From the IMG/VR virus record IMGVR_UViG_3300038470_000079, positions 1 to 59,854 of that record: a DNA stretch of 59,854 nt; one strand, given 5' to 3'. The position numbers and the translations under genes were made by a program. This DNA comes from a virus. This document shows positions 42,536-49,786 of this stretch, piece after piece. A model generated the notes under the pieces. The model searched no databases. It was not told the origin of the DNA and was given only the letters and a program-made list of their open reading frames with translations. Position 1 is the first letter of the stretch. Every line of letters begins with the position of its first letter.

Positions 42536-42855
42536 TCCTTGTCACCACTACATACGAAATCGTGACCCCGGAAAGCGCTGAACATGGCGAAGCGGACACC
42601 GTTGGCGTCATCGCGGAGCACGAGCCGATGACGTTTCGGGAACTCGTGAAGGCTCTGCGTTACGGTGAGTCGTCGTGCTACCGCGCCCGCGGCGAAACTT
42701 TCGAGTGGGTCACGCAAGACCAAGGGGAGACCCACGCCTACTTCGAGCGCGGCGAACAGGAGTCGCGCTCCTACCATTTCAGCCGCAACAACCCACCCCG
42801 CAAAGCCCGTTACTGGCGCCTGGCATTCAAGGCCGCGGGTCTCATTAAGGAATAG
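42532..42855 (+). CDS. Accessory protein, unknown
   Basis: From ATG 42532 the frame gives 107 residues. It starts with a beta-strand (MILVTTTYEIVTPESAEHGE) and then a helix FRELVKALRYGE. The end is basic with aromatic residues (RKARYWRLAFKAAG). Similar proteins with a YE.VTPESAE.GE opening occur in many proteobacterial phages and prophages, as I recall. The function is not known to me. Confidence 0.65.
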   Translation: MILVTTTYEIVTPESAEHGEADTVGVIAEHEPMTFRELVKALRYGESSCYRARGETFEWVTQDQGETHAYFERGEQESRSYHFSRNNPPRKARYWRLAFKAAGLIKE

Positions 42856-42863
42856 GCCGCACC

Positions 42864-42968
42864 ATGATCGCCAACCTGATCGGCGCCTACATGATCGCCC
42901 GCTACCGCGCCCGGGCCCGAAATCACCCTCGCCATTCTGTGCGGGACCAAACCCGCCTGACCCCGTGA
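42864..42968 (+). CDS. Micro-protein between accessory genes
   Basis: A 34-residue frame (MIANLIGAYMIARYRARARN...) fills the gap between 42855 and the next start, which it overlaps by 4 bases. The amphipathic, basic start could associate with membranes. It is too short for firm support beyond the overlap. Confidence 0.4.
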   Translation: MIANLIGAYMIARYRARARNHPRHSVRDQTRLTP

Positions 42969-43693
42969 TCATCATCATCCGTGAAGAATCCGCGCACGCC
43001 ATCAACGGTGTGCCTGGTCGTCGATTCGCCGTGACCCGCCACGCGGGCCGCACCACGCTGGCGAGCCAGAAGTGGCGCAGCACTTCCCGGCCCATCGCAG
43101 AGTACGGTCGCGATGCTAGGCTGAGCGTAGAAATCTGCGTCGACGACGAATGCCGCAACGGTCACAACACGTTTACGATCACGGCGGAAGTGCGCATCCC
43201 CGGGCGCCGTGACATCGAGGCCGGCGGGTGCCTGTACGAAGACATCGCCCGCGTGTTCCCGGAGCTGGCGCCGCTGATCAAGTGGCACTTGGTCAGCACC
43301 GACGGGCCGATGCACTACCCCGGGAACGTCATCTATCACGCACGTGAACACGGCCCCACGCACGCGTGGGTGTACTACCGCGGGCCGAGGGCAACCGATC
43401 CGCTCGGTCTGGGCGAGGACGGGACCGAGGAACGATTGCTAGGCTATCTCGGGACTAGCGAGGCGAGCAAGGCGGAAGGCCAACCCGGCTACCGCGTCAA
43501 GTGGGATGACAAGACCGCCAAGGTGCGCAACCTCGATTACGCGCGCAACTGCGCCGTGTGGCCCGAAGCCACGGACGAGCAACTGTGCGCACCTGAACCG
43601 GAGCTGCAGACCGTGCTAATCGCCCGACTGCCTGCACTCCTGCAATCCTTCCGCAACGACATTGAAGCCGCTGGCTTCCTGTGGAGCATCTGA
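42965..43693 (+). CDS. Accessory protein, unknown, 242 residues
   Basis: GTG 42965 (GTGA overlap) starts this largest non-repeat accessory protein. Strands near the start (VIIIIREESAHAINGVPGRR), HNTFTITAEVRIPGRRD and LIKWHLVSTDGPMHYPGNVI look like a beta-sandwich core. The second half (GQPGYRVKWDDKTAKVRNLD) is mixed. The WHL.STDGPMHY...NV.Y segment resembles phage proteins of unknown function. It could be anti-defence by position, with no direct evidence. Confidence 0.65.
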   Translation: MIIIIREESAHAINGVPGRRFAVTRHAGRTTLASQKWRSTSRPIAEYGRDARLSVEICVDDECRNGHNTFTITAEVRIPGRRDIEAGGCLYEDIARVFPELAPLIKWHLVSTDGPMHYPGNVIYHAREHGPTHAWVYYRGPRATDPLGLGEDGTEERLLGYLGTSEASKAEGQPGYRVKWDDKTAKVRNLDYARNCAVWPEATDEQLCAPEPELQTVLIARLPALLQSFRNDIEAAGFLWSI

Positions 43694-43695
43694 CC

Positions 43696-44055
43696 ATGTG
43701 CAAAATCGAATCCCTCATCGCCAGCGCCATCACTGCGCGCCACGCACTGCAAACCGCCAATACGGTATGCATGCCCGACACTCGCCAAGATGGCAAGCCC
43801 CTACTGAGGGTGCTGCTGCACGGCAACCACATCGCAACCGTGGGGTACGACGACAACGGCCAGCCCTGCAACGCCCAGGGCACGCTCGCGGGGTGGGACA
43901 CGCGCACCACTCGTTTGCGCCTCACGCTAGTTGCACGCGCTGTCGGTGCGCCCTGCGGGCGTGGGGTGTGCCACATCGAAGGGGTGCCGCACGTGCGGCG
44001 TGCCGACGGATCGCATTTCCCGATCCTGCGTGATACCGAATGGTTCTCACTGTGA
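43696..44055 (+). CDS. Accessory protein A, intact copy of a duplicated gene
   Basis: The 119-residue protein begins at ATG 43696. A helix (SLIASAITARHALQTANTVC) precedes a beta-rich part (GNHIATVGYDDNGQPCNAQG, SHFPILRDTEWFSL). Bases 43751-44055 recur at 44329-44636 with few changes, so a partial second copy follows two genes later. Function unknown. Confidence 0.6.
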   Translation: MCKIESLIASAITARHALQTANTVCMPDTRQDGKPLLRVLLHGNHIATVGYDDNGQPCNAQGTLAGWDTRTTRLRLTLVARAVGAPCGRGVCHIEGVPHVRRADGSHFPILRDTEWFSL

Positions 44056-44252
44056 ACACCAAACCCGAAGCCGTGGTCCGGTTTTCCTTCCTGGACCGCC
44101 TTTGGTATGTGTGCCACGCACGCAGCTACCAAAACGCGATCCGATACCCGGCAAACGGCAAGCAAACACGTGCCGAAGCGGTAGTTTTGGCCGAAGCCAA
44201 CGGGTTCACGGTCGTGCGCCACGCTGACGACAACGCGCAAAAGAGCGACTGA
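44052..44252 (+). CDS. Small accessory protein B
   Basis: GTG 44052 (GTGA overlap) gives 66 residues with strands (AVVRFSFLDRLWYVCHARSY) and a helix (TRAEAVVLAEANGF). Its first nine codons resemble those of the 45453 gene (NTKPE), and its last bases resemble the end of the 45020 gene. It may itself be a chimera of the shuffled small genes. Confidence 0.5.
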   Translation: MNTKPEAVVRFSFLDRLWYVCHARSYQNAIRYPANGKQTRAEAVVLAEANGFTVVRHADDNAQKSD

Positions 44253-44254
44253 CC

Positions 44255-44328
44255 ATGATCCCGAACCCTTCCACGTGTGCGTGCACCGTAGCCAGTACTG
44301 GCAAGCCTGGTACGCGCTCAAGGCCACC
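44255..44328 (+). pseudogene. Broken 5' fragment of the 45253 gene
   Basis: These bases match the start of the intact 45253 gene but lack 10 bases after codon 3, which shifts the frame. The match ends abruptly at 44328, where the second copy of gene A begins. It marks one end of a recombination event. Confidence 0.75.
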
Positions 44329-44348
44329 AAACCGCCAATACGGTATGC

Positions 44349-44636
44349 ATGCCCGACACTCGCCAAGATGGCAAGCCCCTACTGAGGGTGCTGCTGCTGC
44401 ACGGCAACCACATCGCAACCGTGGGGTACGACGACAACGGCCAGCCCTGCAACGCCCAGGGCACGCTCGCGGGGTGGGACACGCGCATCACTCGCTCGCG
44501 CCTCACGCTGGTTGCACGTACTGTCGGTGCGCTCTGCGGGCGTGGGGTATGCCACATCGAAGGGACCCCGCACGTGCAGCGCGCCGACGGCTCGCATTTC
44601 CCGATCCTGCGTGATACCGAGTGGTTCTCGCTCTGA
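44349..44636 (+). pseudogene. Truncated second copy of accessory protein A
   Basis: The frame from ATG 44349 encodes 95 residues equal to residues about 26-119 of protein A with a few changes (one extra Leu; R-T-T-R-L to R-I-T-R-S; A-P to A-L). It lacks the N-terminal helix. It could still be translated as a shorter form, since its ATG is internal to the original gene, but no ribosome site is clear. Confidence 0.6.
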
Positions 44637-44648
44637 AGGAAGCTAACA

Positions 44649-45023
44649 ATGATCGACATCACTGCAATGGCCATGGGCTACGTCGAATGCATGCTGTGGT
44701 CCAGCACCGACGAGAACGGCGTGCCCCTGGACGATGACTACTTCCCGACCGACTTGGCACCCGAGACACAGCAACATGCGCGCGAAGACTGCGCCGAATT
44801 CATCCGCACGTGCGAGGCGCAGGGCATCACGCAAGAAGCCCTGCGCAGCTTGATGGATTCGTCCCGGTGCGGCCATGACCTTTGGCTCACGCGCAACCGC
44901 CACGGCGCGGGGTTCTGGGACCGCGGTTATGGTGACGTGGGCGACAAGCTCACCACCATCGCACACGAAATGGGCAGTCGCGATGCGTACGTGGGCGACG
45001 ATGGAAAGGTCTACACGTCATGA
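44649..45023 (+). CDS. Conserved-type phage protein of unknown function
   Basis: This 124-residue protein has GGAAGCTAACA before ATG 44649. The C-terminal RCGHDLWLTRNRHGAGFWDR...VGDKLTTIAHEMGS...AYVGDDGKVY is a pattern I know from many phage and prophage proteins of unknown role. An acidic N-terminal helical part carries ECMLWSSTDENGVPLDDDY. It overlaps the next gene by 4 bases. Confidence 0.75.
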   Translation: MIDITAMAMGYVECMLWSSTDENGVPLDDDYFPTDLAPETQQHAREDCAEFIRTCEAQGITQEALRSLMDSSRCGHDLWLTRNRHGAGFWDRGYGDVGDKLTTIAHEMGSRDAYVGDDGKVYTS

Positions 45024-45250
45024 AACAACGCCACGCCGAATCCGAACGCCTCAACGCGCGCGCCACCTTGGCAAACCTGAACATCGCAGTCGGGCAGGAC
45101 TTCCATACCTTGTCATCGTCGCAAGTGGATGCCCTGCTGTGCGAAGCGGACCGAGCGCGCTACCGAAAGCCCGCCAACGCCAACGGCTCGCGCGCTCGCT
45201 ACTTCCATGACCGATTGCAACGACGGGCCCGCGCGCAAAAGGGCGACTGA
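45020..45250 (+). CDS. Small accessory protein E
   Basis: The 76-residue protein (ATG 45020, ATGA overlap) is helical (AESERLNARATLANLNIAVG...SSQVDALLCEADRARYRKPA) and basic at its end. Its last codons match the end of gene B. Its role is unknown. Confidence 0.55.
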   Translation: MKQRHAESERLNARATLANLNIAVGQDFHTLSSSQVDALLCEADRARYRKPANANGSRARYFHDRLQRRARAQKGD

Positions 45251-45252
45251 CC

Positions 45253-45456
45253 ATGATCCCGCCCCCGTTCGAGCCCTTCCACGTGTGCGTGCACCGTAGC
45301 CAGTACTGGCAGGCTTGGTACGCGCTCAAGGCCACGTCACGCGCGGACGCGATGCAAGAGGGGGCCGTGATCGCCCAGCAGCACCGCCCGCACCGCGTGA
45401 CCCTGCACGCGGACCCCGAATCCCAACCCATTCACACCTGGAACCTGACGCGATGA
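45253..45456 (+). CDS. Small accessory protein C, intact copy
   Basis: The 67-residue protein (FEPFHVCVHRSQYWQAWYAL, ADAMQEGAVIAQQHRPHRV) has the strand-helix-strand form of small phage proteins with repeated Trp/Tyr. It is the intact parent of the broken fragment at 44255. It overlaps the next gene by 4 bases. Confidence 0.55.
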   Translation: MIPPPFEPFHVCVHRSQYWQAWYALKATSRADAMQEGAVIAQQHRPHRVTLHADPESQPIHTWNLTR

Positions 45457-45665
45457 ACACCAAGCCCGAAACCGTGAAGTACGTCGTGACCCTCAATAAC
45501 GAAGGCGGCGAGCTGGCAAGTGGCATTGCGCTGACGCCAGAACATGCGGCCCAGGTCGCGATTGCGATGATCGAGGCCACTGGCTCACTGCAAGATGGCG
45601 ACACTATCAAGGTGCGAGAGATCATCGAAATGCTCCCCCAGGCGAATTATCCGTACCCTGACTGA
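45453..45665 (+). CDS. Small accessory protein F
   Basis: ATG 45453 (ATGA overlap) opens a 70-residue protein: a strand (KYVVTLNNEGGELASGIAL), a helix (TPEHAAQVAIAMIEATGS) and a strand plus acidic helix. Its opening is similar to gene B. No known family. Confidence 0.55.
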   Translation: MNTKPETVKYVVTLNNEGGELASGIALTPEHAAQVAIAMIEATGSLQDGDTIKVREIIEMLPQANYPYPD

Positions 45666-45727
45666 CCGCAGCGACCTGCCCCTCACACGCGCAAACCGAC
45701 CCGTTCCCAACCCCTGAAAGGAAACCC

Positions 45728-46075
45728 GTGAAGACCTACGCTTTTTTCGCATGTGTCCACTCGTCCGCCGGCGCCAGCATCGCGGCCACCCTGGTCACCC
45801 TCATCGGCTTGGCCCTCGTGCTCGCGGGCCTGCTCTGGTACTGCGTGCGCTACTGGCACGGCAAGCCCGTCCCCAGCAGCGGCAACGTGCTGGCGTCCAC
45901 CATCTGGGCTGGCCTCATGACCGGTACATGCGCGGGCGTCGCGTACGAGCTCGCCAGCAATGGCGACCTGGGCACGGTCTGCTACCCGAGCAACATCGGT
46001 CTCGCGGTGCTGTGCATCACCGTTCTGACCGTCGGCGCGTGCTTGGTGGCCGCCCGACATGCACGGGAGATCTGA
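45728..46075 (+). CDS. Membrane protein, about four segments
   Basis: GTG 45728 behind AAAGGAAACCC gives 115 residues. Three or four hydrophobic segments are visible: ASIAATLVTLIGLALVLAGL, NVLASTIWAGLMTGTCAGVA and IGLAVLCITVLTVGACLVAA. It probably sits in the host inner membrane. A superinfection-exclusion role is possible but not shown. Confidence 0.65.
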   Translation: MKTYAFFACVHSSAGASIAATLVTLIGLALVLAGLLWYCVRYWHGKPVPSSGNVLASTIWAGLMTGTCAGVAYELASNGDLGTVCYPSNIGLAVLCITVLTVGACLVAARHAREI

Positions 46076-46076
46076 C

Positions 46077-46934
46077 ATGGAAATCACTCTCCACCTGCTC
46101 CAATCGTGGAACGCCTGCGACGATGGCGTCGCCTGGTTCCGCCAGCACTTCCCCTCCTTGTCGGCGCCGTACCAAGTCGTGCTGGACGCCTTGGCGGCAG
46201 ACGACAGACCTGATTACGCGCACTGGCTGATGGATCGTGCGGGCAGAGACGATTCCGTGCTGCGTGAAGGCGACAGGCACACCACCAAGCACCTGTTTTT
46301 CGCTGGGCGCATTGACGTGCCCGGGTCGTTGGTCGTCAGCGGGCACCTGCGCGCCGGCTGGGGCATCAAGGCCGGCTCAGGCATCAAGGCCGGCTCAGGC
46401 ATCAAGGCCGGCGAGGGCATCGAAGCCGGCTCGGGCATCAAGGCCGGCTCGGGCATCGAGGCCGGCTGGGGCATCAAGGCCGGCTGGGGCATCGAAGCCG
46501 GCGAGGGCATCGAAGCCGGCTGGGGCATCAAGGCCGGCTCAGGCATCGAGGCCGGCTCAGGCATCAAGGCCGGCGAGGGCATCGAAGCCGGCGAGGGCAT
46601 CGAAGCCGGCTGGGGCATCAAGGCCGGCTCAGGCATCAAGGCCGGCTCAGGCATCAAGGCCGGCTCAGGCATCAAGGCCGGCGAGGGCATCGAAGCCGGC
46701 GAGGGCATCGAAGCCGGCTCGGGCATCAAGGCCGGCTCGGGCATCGAGGCCGGCTGGGGCATCAAGGCCGGCTGGGGCATCGAAGCCGGCTGGGGCATCA
46801 AGGCTGGTGAAGATTATGGGGTGTTTGCTGGCCTCTCGATCAGGCTCACTAAATGGCCCGCACACGCCGCCGTAACCGCGAAAACCAAACCCGAGAACTT
46901 GGTTTCCGGCTTCTGGGTGGCTCGGGCCCGATGA
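46077..46934 (+). CDS. Hexapeptide-repeat (AGxGIx) beta-solenoid-like protein
   Basis: The 285-residue protein starts at ATG 46077. Residues 1-92 form a helical domain (SWNACDDGVAWFRQHFP...DRPDYAHWLMDRAG...GSLVVSGHL). Residues 93-242 are 25 perfect hexads AG-(W/S/E)-G-I-(K/E). A tail follows (YGVFAGLSIRLTKW). Six-residue periodicity with Ile and Gly at fixed places is what a left-handed or pentapeptide-like solenoid needs. Some bacterial proteins share GIKAG hexads after such a domain. Function is unknown. Charges alternate Lys/Glu along the solenoid. Confidence 0.75.
   Translation: MEITLHLLQSWNACDDGVAWFRQHFPSLSAPYQVVLDALAADDRPDYAHWLMDRAGRDDSVLREGDRHTTKHLFFAGRIDVPGSLVVSGHLRAGWGIKAGSGIKAGSGIKAGEGIEAGSGIKAGSGIEAGWGIKAGWGIEAGEGIEAGWGIKAGSGIEAGSGIKAGEGIEAGEGIEAGWGIKAGSGIKAGSGIKAGSGIKAGEGIEAGEGIEAGSGIKAGSGIEAGWGIKAGWGIEAGWGIKAGEDYGVFAGLSIRLTKWPAHAAVTAKTKPENLVSGFWVARAR
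46353..46802 (+). repeat. 25 tandem 18-bp repeats
   Basis: The unit GCCGGC-(TGG/TCR/GAG)-GGCATC-(AAG/GAR) repeats 25 times without interruption (450 bp). Only codons 3 and 6 vary, and every unit carries the palindrome GCCGGC. Neighbouring blocks repeat as larger units, a sign of slippage or unequal exchange. The copy number may vary between isolates and may be collapsed in assembly. Confidence 0.95.
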
Positions 46935-47194
46935 GCCATGAACGCCGAGACGGCGCCACCCTGCGCGAGGAAAGCGAGCGGCGCTCGTACTTCTTCGCGC
47001 TGGGTCTGCTGGGCTTCGCGCTGTGGTGCCTGGTCGCCCTCGCCCGCGAGCTCGTCATGCGGGCCCGCGACACGCGATTCAGGCGCCGGCAGCGCCGGCC
47101 GGCACGCCAGACCTACGCGGCGCTGGATCGCGCCTACAGGGCCGACATCGAGCGCCAGGCTCGCCAAGCCAGGCCCCGAAACACGAGGCCGTGA
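46931..47194 (+). CDS. Small membrane-anchored basic protein
   Basis: The 87-residue product starts at ATG 46931 (overlap with the repeat gene stop). One membrane segment (YFFALGLLGFALWCLVALA) splits a charged N-terminus from a very basic Arg-rich tail (RARDTRFRRRQRRPARQ). The tail could bind DNA or phospholipids. It is the last gene of the rightward accessory block. Confidence 0.6.
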   Translation: MSHERRDGATLREESERRSYFFALGLLGFALWCLVALARELVMRARDTRFRRRQRRPARQTYAALDRAYRADIERQARQARPRNTRP

Positions 47195-47307
47195 GGCCCG
47201 GACCGATCCCGACCGGCGCCGCCCGCGCGCCGGCTCACCCAACCCCATTTGCACCAACCCAGTGCGCATTCCAACCTTTTCAGCGCCTAATCCCTCCGGC
47301 TGCTGTC

Positions 47308-47444
47308 TGGTACCTCTGGTACCTCACTGCACCCCCTTAATGCTCAAGAGCCATAGAAAATCCGAAAAATAATTGGCCCAAAACTTTTTTTGCTCCCTAT
47401 AGGCTTGAGCCACAAGCTATGAAATTGAGGTACCAGAGGTACCA
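47308..47444. other. Inverted iteron structure, candidate replication origin
   Basis: Two 19-bp arms (47308-47326 and 47426-47444) are exact inverted repeats. Each contains the 9-mer TGGTACCTC twice in tandem. A nested pair GCTCAAG/CTTGAGC (47342-47348, 47404-47410) frames an A+T-rich loop. It lies between convergent blocks, 7 bases past the end of the SF3 helicase gene. P4-type alpha proteins bind iterons at their origin, so an origin role is plausible. A bidirectional terminator is the alternative. The 47195-47450 gap holds no gene. Confidence 0.55.
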
Positions 47445-47450
47445 AAAGCC

Positions 47451-49073
47451 CTACTCTGGTAGTAGTCTTACCCCGTGAATACGTAAAATCTTGCGTCTTC
47501 GCTGCCCACCGGCTCCCGATGTCCTCTGATCCTCGGTCCGAAATCCCGGCACCAAGCGCTCCAGCTCCGCGAGGAACCGCTGCTTGGAAAGTGCATACAA
47601 ACCGGATTCCTTCGTCCACGATACGTAATCCGGGTACAGCCCCCCTCCCAGATCCAGGGACCCCGTTTCATCGACGAGCGCACTGGTAAGCCCGCGCCCG
47701 CACTCGCAATGCTCGCCCAGCCACTGGCGCACGCGATCGTTCTCCCCGCGGTAAGCCTCACCGGCAGCCAGCACGGCCGAAGGTGCTGCCAACCCGTGCT
47801 CGAACCACAGGCGTGCGCCCTCGACGATCCAGGCCAGCACCGCCTCGCTGTGCTCCACGCTCGCCAGGCGCGCCATGAGGGTCTGGTCCTTCAGGTACCG
47901 CGCCGCGCCGCGGGCCACCTCGTCCTCGGTGCCGAACATCACCACGTAGGGGATGAGCAGCACGCGCCGCCAGATGCCGTGGTCCTGGCCCTTGATGACG
48001 GGCTTGTGGTTGGTTACCAACTGCAGCTTGTGGGTGGGCTTGAACTCGAAGAAATCCCGGTTCATGAAGCGCCCCACCAGCAGGTCGTCGCCGGTGGCGT
48101 GCTTGATGAAGGCCTCGCGCAGCACCTGCCCTTCGCCCGACTCGTGTGCCGTCACCAGGCGCCGCCCGCGCAGGCCGGCGATCTCGGTGGGGTGGCGGTT
48201 GTCGCCGTCCCCGCGCCGCTCGGTCAGCAGGCCCGGGGGCGCCGCGGCGGTGTACCCTTTCGCACCACCACCGAGCACGCGGCCGATGGTGGCCATGATG
48301 GTCGACTTGCCGTTGCTGCCGTCGCCCCAGTGGACGGCAAAGCACTGCTCGCGCACCGACCCGGTGGCGCAGTACCCGAACCAGCGCTGCAGGAACCGGC
48401 ACAGCACGCGTCGGTCCGCCGGCAGGTCTGCCTCACCCATGATCTGGGCGATCGTCTCTTCCCACAGCACCGAACGGGCGCCCGGCACGTACTTCAGATC
48501 GATCAGCTTGGTGATGTAGTTGTCCGACCGGTGCGGGCCGAGCACGCCCGTGCGCAGATCCACGGTGCCGTTGTCGCAGTTGAGCAGCCAGGGGTTGGCG
48601 TCGAAGATGTTGATGTCCACCTCCGACATCTTCTTCCACAGGGCCATCGCCGCATCGATGCGCGGTTTCATCTCGCACTGCTGGGCCCACTCGCGCAGGG
48701 CGTCGCCCGAAGCCGCGGCGAACGACTTGGCCTCGCGTGCGGCCTTCTCGCTGCGCTTGGCCACGGTCTCGGCCTTGCCCGCCTCGCGCCGGGCGAGCAG
48801 GGCCTCCTTGCGCAGGCGCTCCAGGTCGGCGACGGAGGTGCTGCCGGTGCCTTTGGCGGTGGCGTACGCGCGCTCGGCGATCACGGCCGCCTCGGCGAGC
48901 TCGAACGCGCGGCCGCGGTCGGCCTGAGCCGTGTCGCGCAGGTCGGAGAGCCAGGCGTCGTGCCGGGCGCGGGCGGCGGCCTCGGCTTCCGCCTCGGCGG
49001 CGCGAGCCGTGCGGACGATCGCGGCGCGGGTGGCGGCTGGCGGGGGCTGGGGGGCGCTGGGTTCGTCGGTCAT
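47451..49073 (-). CDS. D5/P4-type SF3 helicase (primase C-terminal half)
   Basis: The 540-residue protein starts at ATG 49073. It has an Ala/Glu-rich N-terminal helical region, a D5_N-type segment (NPWLLNCDNGTVDLRTG), Walker A GDGSNGKSTI, a B-type region, the sensor VTNHKPVI and IWRRVLLIPY typical of SF3 helicases. A C-terminal winged-helix-like region ends at the iteron structure. The primase half is a separate gene at 51412. Together they would unwind DNA and prime at the origin. Confidence 0.88.
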   Translation of the reverse strand: MTDEPSAPQPPPAATRAAIVRTARAAEAEAEAAARARHDAWLSDLRDTAQADRGRAFELAEAAVIAERAYATAKGTGSTSVADLERLRKEALLARREAGKAETVAKRSEKAAREAKSFAAASGDALREWAQQCEMKPRIDAAMALWKKMSEVDINIFDANPWLLNCDNGTVDLRTGVLGPHRSDNYITKLIDLKYVPGARSVLWEETIAQIMGEADLPADRRVLCRFLQRWFGYCATGSVREQCFAVHWGDGSNGKSTIMATIGRVLGGGAKGYTAAAPPGLLTERRGDGDNRHPTEIAGLRGRRLVTAHESGEGQVLREAFIKHATGDDLLVGRFMNRDFFEFKPTHKLQLVTNHKPVIKGQDHGIWRRVLLIPYVVMFGTEDEVARGAARYLKDQTLMARLASVEHSEAVLAWIVEGARLWFEHGLAAPSAVLAAGEAYRGENDRVRQWLGEHCECGRGLTSALVDETGSLDLGGGLYPDYVSWTKESGLYALSKQRFLAELERLVPGFRTEDQRTSGAGGQRRRKILRIHGVRLLPE

Positions 49074-49462
49074 GATGCTGCGGCGAGGTCGCGGTTCATC
49101 TTGTCGGCCACGCGTTGCGCGTAGCATTCATGCTTGAAGGTCCGGTCATGCAGCCGGTGGTTGACTAGCACACCCCAGGCGCGCAGCCGCGGGTTCCAGC
49201 GACGCAGTATCCAGCGCGTGCCGCAAGGGGACACGTGCCAGCGGTATCGTTTCATGGTGCTGTCGGTCATGATGACTTGTGACTCCCGATGAAACCGACC
49301 GCTGGCCATGTCGATGAGCATCGGAATGCTGTCCTCTAAGAACCACTCGGCGCGGGACTTCTTCGCGGACTCGAATGCACGCACAGCCGTGCGGACATCG
49401 GCGACTTCGGTGCGAACGAAGGCGCCGCTCTTGAACTGGATGTGGATGGTGTTGTTGGTCAT
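49070..49462 (-). CDS. Small basic protein of unknown function
   Basis: ATG 49462 is preceded by AGCGGAG and gives 130 residues. Longer starts at 49516 and 49552 are in frame, the last also with GGAG upstream. It reads as two short units: HIQFKSGAFVRTEVADVRTA with a helix, then a basic aromatic part (KRYRWHVSPCGTRWILRRWN). It overlaps the helicase start by 4 bases. Confidence 0.55.
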   Translation of the reverse strand: MTNNTIHIQFKSGAFVRTEVADVRTAVRAFESAKKSRAEWFLEDSIPMLIDMASGRFHRESQVIMTDSTMKRYRWHVSPCGTRWILRRWNPRLRAWGVLVNHRLHDRTFKHECYAQRVADKMNRDLAAAS

Positions 49463-49517
49463 GATGGGGTGCTCCGCTTGATGAGGTGAGGTCGGCAGCG
49501 TGGTCTCGTCGGTCATG

Positions 49518-49649
49518 GTCAGCTGCACGCACATCGACGATGCTTCGGTCATCCACTTCTCCAGGCGCGATCAGGCCCGCGGCAATCAGGTTGCGCAACC
49601 ACCGCACGGCGTACGGTTCGTTCTCGTTGTAGTAGGCGGGCCCGCTCAC
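49518..49649 (-). pseudogene. N-terminal remnant of a cytosine DNA methyltransferase
   Basis: From GTG 49649 (GTGA overlap) the frame encodes PAYYNENEPYAVRWLRNLIA...IAPGEVDDRSIVDVRAAD, the distinctive opening of phage Dcm-type methyltransferases. In intact enzymes this runs into a CHFFAGIG SAM motif. Here the match stops at residue 44 and the frame then overlaps another gene with no methyltransferase motif. It is a truncated relic, perhaps still translated as a leader. Confidence 0.65.
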
Positions 49650-49786
49650 TTGAACCGCTCACACGCGATGCCCGCCGCGAGAATGAACCCCGCCAGCACC
49701 GCGAGCCACGGTCGCTTCCACAGGAAGCCGTAATTCAGGGCCAGGGAGCCAGCCACCAGGAGCGCGAACTGCGCGGCTGCTACCAC
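49646..49786 (-). CDS. Tiny two-segment membrane protein
   Basis: The 46-residue frame starts at GTG 49786, inside the end of the 49780 gene, and ends in a GTGA overlap. Two hydrophobic stretches (AAAQFALLVAGSLALNYGFL and WLAVLAGFILAAGIA) with a WKRP turn make a hairpin membrane protein. Function unknown. Confidence 0.6.
   Translation of the reverse strand: MVAAAQFALLVAGSLALNYGFLWKRPWLAVLAGFILAAGIACERFK

Larger units (their letters stand above)
43751..44636 (+). repeat. Imperfect direct repeat, copies 43751-44055 and 44329-44636
   Basis: Two copies of about 305 bp are nearly identical. The second has one extra CTG codon in a CTG run and scattered substitutions. The second copy lacks the first 55 bases of the gene and is joined instead to a fragment of the gene that is intact at 45253. 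This is a recent duplication with a recombination joint at 44328/44329. Confidence 0.9.

Noticed and set aside
46214-46801. Open minus-strand frame over the 18-bp repeats (PxSMPQPALM type)
   Set aside because: A stop-free repeat unit leaves several frames open. The plus-strand frame has a start domain, overlaps and operon context, and this one has none.
46353-46802. Regular repeats that might suggest a CRISPR array
   Set aside because: The 18-bp units are contiguous with no spacers and stay in one coding frame, so they are a coding tandem repeat.
49146-49649. A 167-codon frame continuing from the methyltransferase relic
   Set aside because: After residue 44 the sequence is His/Arg-rich noise lying over the 49070 gene in another frame.
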